Below are positions 1 to 6,023 of a stretch of 21,298 nucleotides of DNA, piece after piece. The stretch is from NCBI GenBank assembly GCA_036266155.1, contig DATANR010000233.1:1-21298 (forward strand). The letters are read 5' to 3'. Below the pieces are notes generated by a model, which worked only from the letters and a program-made list of their open reading frames with translations, was not told the origin of the DNA and searched no databases. Source of the stretch: SIAJ01 sp036266155. GTDB lineage: Bacteria > Planctomycetota > Planctomycetia > Gemmatales > Gemmataceae. The position numbers were made by a program, and so were the translations under genes. Each line of letters begins with the position of its first letter. Within the stretch, counting starts at the first letter, position 1.

Positions 1-523
1 GGTCCCAGCCGTACCGTTCCGAGTTCCGCTCTTCGAAATACAGCCGGCGATAGACGACCGCGGCCGGCTCGGCTAGTTCGACCATTGGTGAAAACTTCCG
101 TGCCTGGTACGGCTCGTTCGTCAGCTTCGGCTTCTCCGGGAACTGGATCGGGTCACCCTGGGGTCCACTGTCGCGGCGCTCCTGCCGCATGCGCTCTTCG
201 AGTTCCCGTTCCGTGTCGCGGTTGCCGAACAATCGCTCGCGGCCCGGCGGCTCCAACCGAATGTACGCCTCATACGGATCCGGCGGCGTCGCCTTGGGTG
301 TCGCCGGCGGCAACACGTCCAGCGGCTTCACCGGCGGAACCTCGGGCGCCTTCACGGGCGGAACGTCTGGCGCCTTCGGATCGCTCTTCGCTTGAATGGG
401 AACCACGAGCGCCGCGGGGGCATCGGTGCGTGCCCGGAACTTCGAGCGCGCTTCGCCGTCCTGGCCGACGGCCGTGCCAGCCACGGCCAACAGCATCGCG
501 GCGGCGAGAAGCCTAAATGCCAT
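1..523 (-). CDS. Exported proline-rich planctomycete protein (partial, 3' end off the left edge)
   Basis: Reading the minus strand from an ATG at 523 gives an uninterrupted frame of about 174 codons to the window edge. It opens with a signal peptide (MAFRLLAAAMLLAVAGTAVG, likely cleavage before QD). A proline-rich linker follows with a short duplicated unit (KAPDVPPV, KAPEVPPV). A charged, conserved-looking part then contains RLFGNRDTERELEERMRQE, and the fragment ends with an aromatic segment (VVYRRLYFEERNSERYGWD). I have an impression of similar exported proteins in other planctomycetes but know no function. The start overlaps the last 11 bases of the IMP dehydrogenase gene and has only a weak ribosome site, which suggests translational coupling. 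A second ATG at 496 would leave a very short signal peptide, so the first is preferred. Confidence 0.72.
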   Translation of the reverse strand, partial: MAFRLLAAAMLLAVAGTAVGQDGEARSKFRARTDAPAALVVPIQAKSDPKAPDVPPVKAPEVPPVKPLDVLPPATPKATPPDPYEAYIRLEPPGRERLFGNRDTERELEERMRQERRDSGPQGDPIQFPEKPKLTNEPYQARKFSPMVELAEPAAVVYRRLYFEERNSERYGWD

Positions 524-2735
524 CCGACTTGGTGTATTCTTCGCGCGACGAATAGTTCGGCGCTTCCTGAGTAACGAATATGTCATGAGGATGGCTCTCC
601 TGCACCGACGCCGCGGACACCTGAATGAATCGGGTCCGCGTGCGTAATTCCTCGAGCGTCTGCGTTCCGCAATAACCCATCCCAGCCCGCAAACCACCAA
701 CGAGCTGATACAGGAACGGTTGCAGCGCGCCCTTGTAAGGCACCCGCCCCTCGACACCTTCCGGCACCAGCTTGCCGTTCCCGGCGGTCGCGTCCTTGCC
801 CTGGTTGTACCGGTCGCCGCTGCCGGCCATCATGGCCCCGAGCGACCCCATTCCCCGGTACGCCTTGAACGTCCGCCCCTTGTACAAGATCGTCTGTCCG
901 GGACTCTCCGCCAGCCCCGCGAAGAGGCCGCCGATCATCACCGCATGGGCGCCGGCCGCCAGCGCCTTGGTCATGTCCCCCGAGTAGCGGATGCCGCCGT
1001 CCGCAATAATCGGGATGTTCGTTCCCCGCAAGGCCTCAACCGCCGAAGCAATCGCCGACAACTGCGGCACACCCACGCCCGAGACGATCCGCGTCGTGCA
1101 GATGCTCCCCGGCCCGATGCCGCACTTCACCGCGTCCGCCCCCGCGTCCGCCAAAGCCTTGGCGCCTTCCGTGGTCGCAATATTCCCCGCGATCACGTCG
1201 ATCTGGTGCCGCTTCTTGATCTCGCGCACCGTGTTAATCACATTCTTCGAGTGCCCGTGAGCACTATCGACCACCAGGACGTCGACGCCCGCTTGAATCA
1301 ACGAGTCGGCCCGCTCGAAATCGAGCACCCCGACCGCCGCTCCGACTCGCAGCCGCCCCCGCGCGTCTTTACACGCGTGGGGGAAATTGAGCATCTTGTC
1401 AATGTCCTTGATCGTGATTAATCCCTTCAGTCGGTATTGATCGTCTACAAGGAGAAGTTTCTCCACCTTATTTTTCGTGAGGATCTTCTCGGCCTCCTCG
1501 AGCGTCGTATTCTCCGTGGCCGTGACGAGGTTGTCCTTGGTCATCACCTCGGAAATCTTCTGGGCGTTGTTCGTCAGAAAGCGCATGTCGCGCCGCGTGA
1601 GTATCCCCCGCAAGTACCCATTGACCACGATCGGCACGCCGCTGACGTGGTGCGTCTCCATCAGCTTCTTGGCCGTAAGCACCGTCTCATCCGGCGGTAG
1701 CGTCACGGGATCGCTGATGACTCCGTTCTCCGACCGCTTGACCTTGTCGACCTCGCGCGTCTGGGCCGTCACGCTCAAGTTCTTGTGAATGATGCCGATG
1801 CCGCCTTCCTGCGCGAGTGCGATGGCCAGCTCGCTCTCGGTCACCGTATCCATCGGCGACGAGAGGATGGGCAGATTGAGGCGAATGTTGCGGGTGAGCG
1901 AAGTGCGCACGTCAACGTCTTTGGGGACAACCTCGGAATATCCGGGTTCCAGGAGGACGTCGTCAAAAGTGATGCCCTGGTAAGCGATGCGTTCGTGCAC
2001 GGCGTCGACTCCCGGGTGCGGCAAAAGGTTTCCCCGATTATAGGGGGCATCGCCGCTGGCGGCGTAGCGCGCGGTCATCCCCACCAACAGCGCCCCAATG
2101 AGCAGCGCCACATACCCCGGCCGAAACTCCGCCCCCTCGCCGCGCGAACGCGGTAACGCGGGCAGCGGCTCCGGCTTCGTCGCGTTGCTCCAGTCGGTCG
2201 GCCGCCAGAACTGAAAGTCCAGATTTTGGCGCGCACTTTCGTATTCACGCCGCGCCATTTCACACTCAAACTCGTCGTCGGTCAACGGCCCCAAACCAAC
2301 AGCGGCACGCTCCTTGTCCAGCCGCTCCCGGTCTTGCTGTCTCACCTCCTCACAATGCTCGGCGATCGACTTAATTCGCAACGCCTCTTGAATCGCTTCA
2401 TCATCCGCCGGCGTCGTCGCCGGCCCCAGCACGCCGCCCTGACCGTAGGCCGTGGCCGCGCACTTGGTCCACAGCTCGATGGCCTTGTGCTGCACGCGCT
2501 TGTCGTCGTCGCGCATCAGCGCCTTGAGACGCGAATGCGCTTCGTTGCTGGTCTCTTCGAAGCGGCGCAATTGCGTGGCGTTGTAAATGGCCGTCCATTC
2601 ACCACGAAAACGTGTCGGCCACTTCTGACATGTGCGCGTCTTGCGCTGCAGTTTCTGCGCGATGAAGTCCCAGGTATAGCCGACCGACCGCAACTCCGCG
2701 GCTTGGCACAACAGTGAATAGGTGTTCTGGCTCAT
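513..2735 (-). CDS. guaB: IMP dehydrogenase with in-frame N-terminal HTH and membrane-segment extension
   Basis: IMP dehydrogenase oxidises IMP to XMP with NAD+, the committed step of GMP synthesis. Residues 246-740 form a complete enzyme: the ITFDDVLLEPGYSE start, two CBS domains near 335-450, the SAHGHS and ADGGIR phosphate-site motifs, the catalytic loop GPGSICTTR with Cys546, the DRYNQ flap and a typical C-terminus. Residues 1-245 are not part of the family. Residues 8-60 look like a helix-turn-helix (LRSVGYTWDFIAQKLQRKTR), 60-175 are charged and helical, and 205-225 form one membrane segment (YVALLIGALLVGMTARYA). The ATG at 2735 has a good ribosome site (GGGAG, 7 nt away). There is no stop between the two parts. 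Either this is a true fusion, or two genes in one frame with an internal start at 2000. The normal family length of about 490 residues favours the internal start producing the working enzyme. Confidence 0.9.
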   Translation of the reverse strand: MSQNTYSLLCQAAELRSVGYTWDFIAQKLQRKTRTCQKWPTRFRGEWTAIYNATQLRRFEETSNEAHSRLKALMRDDDKRVQHKAIELWTKCAATAYGQGGVLGPATTPADDEAIQEALRIKSIAEHCEEVRQQDRERLDKERAAVGLGPLTDDEFECEMARREYESARQNLDFQFWRPTDWSNATKPEPLPALPRSRGEGAEFRPGYVALLIGALLVGMTARYAASGDAPYNRGNLLPHPGVDAVHERIAYQGITFDDVLLEPGYSEVVPKDVDVRTSLTRNIRLNLPILSSPMDTVTESELAIALAQEGGIGIIHKNLSVTAQTREVDKVKRSENGVISDPVTLPPDETVLTAKKLMETHHVSGVPIVVNGYLRGILTRRDMRFLTNNAQKISEVMTKDNLVTATENTTLEEAEKILTKNKVEKLLLVDDQYRLKGLITIKDIDKMLNFPHACKDARGRLRVGAAVGVLDFERADSLIQAGVDVLVVDSAHGHSKNVINTVREIKKRHQIDVIAGNIATTEGAKALADAGADAVKCGIGPGSICTTRIVSGVGVPQLSAIASAVEALRGTNIPIIADGGIRYSGDMTKALAAGAHAVMIGGLFAGLAESPGQTILYKGRTFKAYRGMGSLGAMMAGSGDRYNQGKDATAGNGKLVPEGVEGRVPYKGALQPFLYQLVGGLRAGMGYCGTQTLEELRTRTRFIQVSAASVQESHPHDIFVTQEAPNYSSREEYTKSDGI
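1998..2042 (-). promoter_or_regulatory. Candidate internal promoter and GTG start of the IMP dehydrogenase core
   Basis: Inside the long frame, a GTG at 2000-1998 is preceded by GGGAG (2009-2013) with 8 nt spacing. Starting here yields 495 residues beginning VHERIAYQGITFDD, the normal IMP dehydrogenase length. A perfect TATAAT (minus strand, 2042-2037) lies about 37 nt upstream of the GTG, which would give a leader of roughly 30 nt. No convincing -35 hexamer lies at the usual distance. The TATAAT also encodes in-frame Tyr-Asn, so it may be chance. Confidence 0.4.
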
Positions 2736-2759
2736 AGAAGTGCTCCCGGTATCCCATAG

Positions 2760-2827
2760 GGTGGGTCAAGGCTTTGCGCCGACCCACCATTGCCACCCGT
2801 TGGGTCGGCGCAAAGCCTCGACCCACC
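2760..2827. repeat. Palindrome with 27-bp arms upstream of the IMP dehydrogenase gene
   Basis: The arms 2760-2786 and 2801-2827 are reverse complements with one mismatch and are separated by 14 bases. The core reads GTGGGTCAAGGCTTTGCGCC. On the minus-strand transcript the hairpin would end 12 nt before the Shine-Dalgarno of the gene starting at 2735, so it could affect ribosome access. Its perfection and position outside genes suggest a dispersed intergenic repeat. Confidence 0.85.
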
Positions 2828-3023
2828 TTACGAAACACGAAATCTGGATTGGTAGACAGCTCGGAAAAGGTGCCAACCGAGCGTCGTTTTGAAAAGCCCA
2901 CAATCGCCAACCGCCGCAACCCTATAATCCGCGCGGCGCTTGTCAAATCAAAATGTACAAATTTTCAGTATTTGTTGTAAATTTCGATGATCACGTCACT
3001 TGCAAAGAGACGCAGAACGCTCA

Positions 3024-3093
3024 TGTAGCTGAATTCGTGAGAATTCAGTTCATTCGCGAAGCAAAAACCTGAATTCTTATGAATTCAGCTACA
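3024..3093. repeat. Paired GAATTC palindrome, copy 1
   Basis: The arms 3024-3048 and 3069-3093 (25 bases each) are reverse complements with two mismatches, around a 20-base loop. Each arm is itself a quasi-palindrome of the form CTGAATTC-N4/5-GAATTCAG. A diverged element of the same design occurs at 7009-7069. Confidence 0.85.
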
Positions 3094-3315
3094 CAATCCA
3101 CAGAGAGGTCTCACCAAACCCTGCCCGCCGTCCGATGTCGACACGAACATGCAACTGTTGCCGATAGCTGACCGCGATTCCGGGTAGGCCGCTTTCATCG
3201 ACGTATGGCATTCTGTTATTTCAAGTCTGTCCGAGTGAATCGACCTGCACACGCAGCACTGGGATGAATTGGCGGTCAATCCAAGCCTTCACGGGGTCAG
3301 GCGGGACAGCCGCCA

Positions 3316-4005
3316 TCACGGCCGGACGGACGACGGCACTCCCTTGCGGAACACGCGGGCGTTGAATGCGATCACCACCCGGTCGCGGTCCCCCTCGTAC
3401 GGCAGCCCGCTGTGGCGGAGGTAGGACGGGAACAGCACCAGCAGGCCGTCTTCCAGGGGGACATCCAGTTCGTCGAACTGGAACATGTTGCCGAAGTCCC
3501 GGTACCCAAGCGTCAGCGGCGAGTAGAAGCGGGTGCCTCCGTTCGGGGCACCGCCGGCCGTGACGCGACCGCTGTCGCCGACCTGAACGTAATAGACGCC
3601 GCACCAGGAGCAGTTGGGGTGAAGATGGGCGTCGTGGAAGCCGCCGCGGTTGGAGATGTGGAACCAACTTTCCACGATCGCCATCTCCACTTCCTGCGGC
3701 CGAACCCGATTGCCGTCGGCCTGGCAGACGGCGGCGGCCAGACTGTCGCCGATGAACCGCATGAGGTTGGCGAGCCCAGGGTGCGGCTGCGTGAACAGGT
3801 CGAAGCCGCTCTCGTAGAGCCCGTAATGCGACTTGGCCCGGACGGCGACGGTCGGGTTCGTCTGGTCGCCGCGGGCGACCTTCTGCTGGTAAAGGAACTC
3901 AAGGATCGCGGGCGCCTCCTTCACATGATCCTGCCACCGGCGGTGGAACAAAAGGGTCGGCCAGCAGACCTCGGCGGTCAGGTCAAAAGGAGAAGTCGTG
4001 GACAC
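3316..4005 (-). CDS. Putative 2-oxoglutarate/Fe(II)-dependent oxygenase (TIGR02466-like)
   Basis: The protein has 229 residues and no signal peptide, so it is probably cytoplasmic. It resembles the family of putative 2OG-Fe(II) oxygenases typified by TIGR02466. A WFHISNRGGFHDAHLHP segment (114-130) leads into CGVYYVQ, and a second part reads LLVLFPSYLRHSGLPYEGDRDRV (188-210). In the double-stranded beta-helix fold the iron ligands would come from the His124/Asp125/His127/His129 cluster and distal His198, with Arg207 or Arg209 binding 2-oxoglutarate. The spacing FPSYLRH...R fits. The substrate is unknown; relatives are thought to hydroxylate amino-acid side chains or small molecules. The start is GTG, with no in-frame ATG upstream and only a weak ribosome site. 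It lies 97 bp downstream of the AHSA1-like gene on the same strand and could be co-transcribed. Confidence 0.75.
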   Translation of the reverse strand: MSTTSPFDLTAEVCWPTLLFHRRWQDHVKEAPAILEFLYQQKVARGDQTNPTVAVRAKSHYGLYESGFDLFTQPHPGLANLMRFIGDSLAAAVCQADGNRVRPQEVEMAIVESWFHISNRGGFHDAHLHPNCSWCGVYYVQVGDSGRVTAGGAPNGGTRFYSPLTLGYRDFGNMFQFDELDVPLEDGLLVLFPSYLRHSGLPYEGDRDRVVIAFNARVFRKGVPSSVRP

Positions 4006-4102
4006 GGCTGGCGAGACCTCGGACGCGACTGAGGGAATGGACTGACCCTTCAGTATCGTATCCGGCCTGCCACCATCGGACTTCGTCAGATCATTTCCGC
4101 CG

Positions 4103-4564
4103 TCACATCCCCTTCGGAAAGTGACGAGTCGCTTCGAGCGGTGAGCCGGTTTCGAGCAGGCTCTTCAAGCTGGCCAGAATGAGTGGCCACCCCTGCGACG
4201 CCATGTTGATCGTTTTCGAATCCGGCGTGTCGTTCTCCTGAATAAAGGTCATCTTGACTGAGTCGCCGACTTGTTGAAGTTCATAGGTGACGCGCGAATG
4301 GCCCTCGGGTTGGAGTTCCGGAAACAGATGGCAGAACCAGGAAAGGACGAGGCGTCGGCCAGGCTCGCATTCGATGATTTCGCCGGTGCTGTGGACGCGG
4401 CCGTCGGGGGTCAGCATGCGCCAGGGGGCGCCGGCCTTCCACTCGGACTCCTGCCACGTCTCGACCCAAAAGCGGCGGGTGAATTCGGGATCGATCAACG
4501 CCTCCCACAACTTCTCCGGCGTCGTGCGAATATAGGTCACGTAGACGAAGCGTGATTCAGGCAT
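4103..4564 (-). CDS. AHSA1/SRPBCC-domain protein
   Basis: A protein of 153 residues with the SRPBCC (START-like) fold of the AHSA1 type. The N-terminal strand (SRFVYVTYIRTTPEKLWEAL) is followed by the helix/loop ALIDPEFTRRFWVETWQ. Later come GEIIECEPGRRLVLSW, SRVTYELQQVGDSVKMTFIQ and a long C-terminal helix (QGWPLILASLKSLLETG) that closes the ligand cavity. Such bacterial proteins bind hydrophobic ligands and are often controlled by ArsR-type repressors; the ligand is unknown. The start at 4564 is chosen because AAGGAG lies 6 nt upstream. The frame stays open 17 codons further, but that would run back across the Shine-Dalgarno and leader. A strong promoter with a palindromic operator lies just upstream. 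No ArsR gene is visible in the window. Confidence 0.88.
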   Translation of the reverse strand: MPESRFVYVTYIRTTPEKLWEALIDPEFTRRFWVETWQESEWKAGAPWRMLTPDGRVHSTGEIIECEPGRRLVLSWFCHLFPELQPEGHSRVTYELQQVGDSVKMTFIQENDTPDSKTINMASQGWPLILASLKSLLETGSPLEATRHFPKGM

Positions 4565-4606
4565 TGTTCTCTCCTTCCAGACGGGCCGGCAATTGTCGCC
4601 GGGTCT

Positions 4607-4634
4607 ATTATGCAACCGATTGGTTGCATGTCAA
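4607..4634 (-). promoter_or_regulatory. Promoter with palindromic operator for the AHSA1-like gene
   Basis: On the minus strand a perfect TTGACA (4634-4629) and CATAAT (4612-4607) are 16 bp apart. The perfect palindrome ATGCAACC-N4-GGTTGCAT (4629-4610) fills the spacer and touches both boxes. This is the classical arrangement for a repressor that blocks polymerase. The size and symmetry fit a winged-helix dimer such as an ArsR-family regulator, which commonly governs AHSA1-like genes (inference). The predicted leader to the ATG at 4564 is about 36 nt and includes AAGGAG. Confidence 0.7.
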
Positions 4635-4647
4635 GATCATCGGAAAG

Positions 4648-4918
4648 ACCCCGGAGGGCAACGCCGTGAAGGATTTCACGCCCGAGTTTACCCGGTTTTG
4701 CCCCGAAGGGGCCGGGCAGGATAGCCCAGGGCAACGCCCTGGGAATCGGGATCGAATTAACTCGCTGAGCATCTGAAAGCCGAGCGGCCGCACGCCTTCA
4801 GCGTGCACATGCTCGTTGTGCGCCACATTGCCCAGGGCGCTGCCCTGGGCTGTCCTGCCGAGCCCCTTCGGGGCGAAATGCATGTCAGAATCCTTCACGG
4901 CGTTGCCCGGAGGGGTCA
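4648..4918. repeat. Composite inverted repeat, two modules of about 90 bp facing each other
   Basis: The left module (4648-4743) and right module (4831-4918, reversed) share several blocks in the same order: GGGCAACGCCGTGAAGGAT, then CCCCGAAGGGG, then GGCAGGA-AGCCCAGGGC, then GCCCTGGG. The middle of each module differs. Each module contains its own small palindromes (CCCCGAAGGGG; CCCAGGGC-AC-GCCCTGGG). The two are separated by about 87 bp. The whole resembles a MITE- or REPIN-like element without a coding region. It ends about 13 bp upstream of the -35 box of the AHSA1-like gene. Confidence 0.75.
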
Positions 4919-4990
4919 CAAATAGAAAGGTGTGCGCTGAAGACGTCTTCGACCCGGAACGGGTCGGATCCATTTGAAACGGCCACGGTT

Positions 4991-5050
4991 CCGGGGGTAC
5001 GACGCTGCGCGTCGAACCCCCGGCTACTACCTGGGACGCCTTCGGCGTCC
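4991..5050. repeat. Two adjacent hairpins upstream of an SRPBCC gene
   Basis: The first hairpin (4991-5023) has 15-bp arms with one mismatch around TGC, with outer arms CCGGGGGT and ACCCCCGG. The second (5034-5050) is a perfect 7-bp stem, GGACGCC/GGCGTCC, closed by a TTC loop; with the closing pair this forms a stable C(UUCG)G tetraloop. No T-run follows, so it does not look like a simple terminator. It ends 100 bp before the start at 5151. Confidence 0.7.
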
Positions 5051-5150
5051 GTCAGAAAACCGCATGCGGAGCTGCCCAGCGGGAAACTTCGGCGATGCCC
5101 CGTGTTGCCCTCGGCCATAGACCAACTCTCGAAGCCCAGGGTGAAACACT

Positions 5151-5597
5151 ATGTTCGTTGAAGCACGGGTCACGATCAACGGCTCCAGGGTGGCGATCTG
5201 GGCCGCCATCACCAACATTGAGAATGCCGCGCAAATCATCGGCGGCATCAAGAAGATTGAGATTGTCGAAAAACCGGCCAACGGGCTCGTCGGGCTCCGG
5301 TGGCGCGAGACGCGAATATTATTCGGCGACCCGGCGACCGTGGAAAAGCGCATCACGGATGTTGTTGAGAACGAGTCTTACAAAACTCGAGCTGAAGATA
5401 GTGGATTTGTCTTCGTAACCACGACGAGTATTTCCGAGCGCAATGGCAGCATGACATTGACGAGTGGTCACGAGACCAAGCCGCAAGGCTTTGTTGCACG
5501 GCTAAAGTCGATGCCAATGTTTCTATTCAAGGGTGTGATTAAGAAAGCAATCTTGCAGGATCTCAACGATATTAAGTCGGCAGTCGAACAGAAATAA
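5151..5597 (+). CDS. SRPBCC-family protein (polyketide cyclase/START-like)
   Basis: A protein of 148 residues with the SRPBCC pattern. The first strand is FVEARVTINGSRVAIWAAITNIENAA, matching the family's usual I/V-x-A-P-x-x-V-W-x-x-I-x-D start. IIGGIKKIEIVEKPANGLVGLRW follows, then further strands and a long C-terminal helix (LFKGVIKKAILQDLNDIKSAVEQK). The fold forms a hydrophobic pocket; ligand and role are unknown. The ATG at 5151 is preceded by AGGGTG at a suitable distance. The VOC protein gene starts 21 bp downstream on the same strand with its own GGAGAGAG site, so the two probably form an operon. It is not an obvious duplicate of the SRPBCC protein at 4103-4564. Confidence 0.82.
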   Translation: MFVEARVTINGSRVAIWAAITNIENAAQIIGGIKKIEIVEKPANGLVGLRWRETRILFGDPATVEKRITDVVENESYKTRAEDSGFVFVTTTSISERNGSMTLTSGHETKPQGFVARLKSMPMFLFKGVIKKAILQDLNDIKSAVEQK

Positions 5598-5618
5598 CCA
5601 ATACGTTCGGAGAGAGTC

Positions 5619-6023
5619 ATGGCCAAAGTCACCGGGATCGGCGGCGTGTTCTTCAAGAGCAAGGGCGACCATGCGGCACTGGCGGCGTGGTATCACAAGC
5701 ATCTGGGGTTGCCGTTGGAGCCCTGGGGCGGCAGCGTGCTGCGGTGGCCGGACGACAAGGCCGAGGACAAGGGCCTCACCGTCTGGACCGTCGCGAAGCC
5801 GGACACCAAGTGGTTCGCGCCCAGCGACGCGTCGTTCATGATCAACTACCGCGTCGATGACATGGACGGGCTGCTCGCGAACCTCCGGGCGTCCGGGGTC
5901 GAGGTTCTCAAGGGCCCGGAGGCGCACGAGAACGGCAAGTTCGCGTGGATTGTCGATCCGGACGGCAACAAGGTGGAGCTGTGGGAGCCGAAGCTCTGGG
6001 ACGAGAAGAACAAGGCCGGCTAG
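5619..6023 (+). CDS. VOC-family protein (glyoxalase/bleomycin-resistance fold)
   Basis: A protein of 134 residues with the paired beta-alpha-beta-beta-beta units of the vicinal oxygen chelate superfamily. The N-terminal unit reads VTGIGGVFFKSKGDHAALAA then WYHKHLGLPLEPWGG. The C-terminal unit reads FMINYRVDDMDGLLANLRAS then GVEVLKGPE and ends AWIVDPDGNKVELWEP, whose DPDGN-x-ELWE is the standard VOC ending and carries the metal-ligand Glu. Members act as glyoxalases, dioxygenases, isomerases or binding proteins; the substrate cannot be read from sequence. It is preceded by GGAGAGAG and lies 21 bp after the SRPBCC gene. Its TAG stop overlaps the TAG stop of the convergent dehydrogenase gene through a shared CTAG. 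Confidence 0.9.
   Translation: MAKVTGIGGVFFKSKGDHAALAAWYHKHLGLPLEPWGGSVLRWPDDKAEDKGLTVWTVAKPDTKWFAPSDASFMINYRVDDMDGLLANLRASGVEVLKGPEAHENGKFAWIVDPDGNKVELWEPKLWDEKNKAG

Larger units (their letters stand above)
2736..3315. other. Gene-free stretch holding two palindromes and an AT-rich patch
   Basis: No convincing gene lies here. The stretch holds the palindrome at 2760-2827, an AT-rich patch at about 2941-2990 that stands out from the GC-rich surroundings, and the GAATTC-containing palindrome at 3024-3093. On the minus strand the AT-rich patch contains a perfect TTGACA (2946-2941), followed 14 nt later by TATAGG (2926-2921). That spacing is short for a standard promoter, so it is only a weak candidate for the IMP dehydrogenase gene. 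The part from 3094 to 3315, downstream of the oxygenase gene, shows no recognisable element. Confidence 0.6.
4635..5150. other. Repeat-filled gene-free stretch between divergent SRPBCC genes
   Basis: No gene is supported here. The stretch consists of an inverted pair of repeat modules (4648-4918), a link of about 70 bases, and two adjacent hairpins (4991-5050). It separates two unrelated-looking SRPBCC-fold genes transcribed away from each other. Open frames across it are made of repeat sequence and show no recognisable protein. Confidence 0.65.

Noticed and set aside
85..647. Open frames on the plus strand over the left-edge gene
   Set aside because: They are antisense to a minus-strand frame with a clear signal peptide. 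Their products are Arg/Pro/Ser-rich without recognisable motifs.
3024..3093. CRISPR-like repeat
   Set aside because: There are only two arms in inverted orientation, with no regularly spaced direct repeats and no cas genes.
3085..3279. Minus-strand frame of 64 codons with several cysteines
   Set aside because: It begins inside the palindrome region, has no ribosome site, and shows no spacing of cysteines typical of a metal site.
3412..4032. Plus-strand frame of 206 codons over the oxygenase gene
   Set aside because: It is antisense to a frame with clear oxygenase motifs. Its Val/Ala/Gly/Arg composition is typical of a GC-rich shadow frame.
4608..5118. Minus-strand frames of 121 and 77 codons between the two SRPBCC genes
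   Set aside because: They consist almost wholly of repeat modules and hairpins and have no protein signature.
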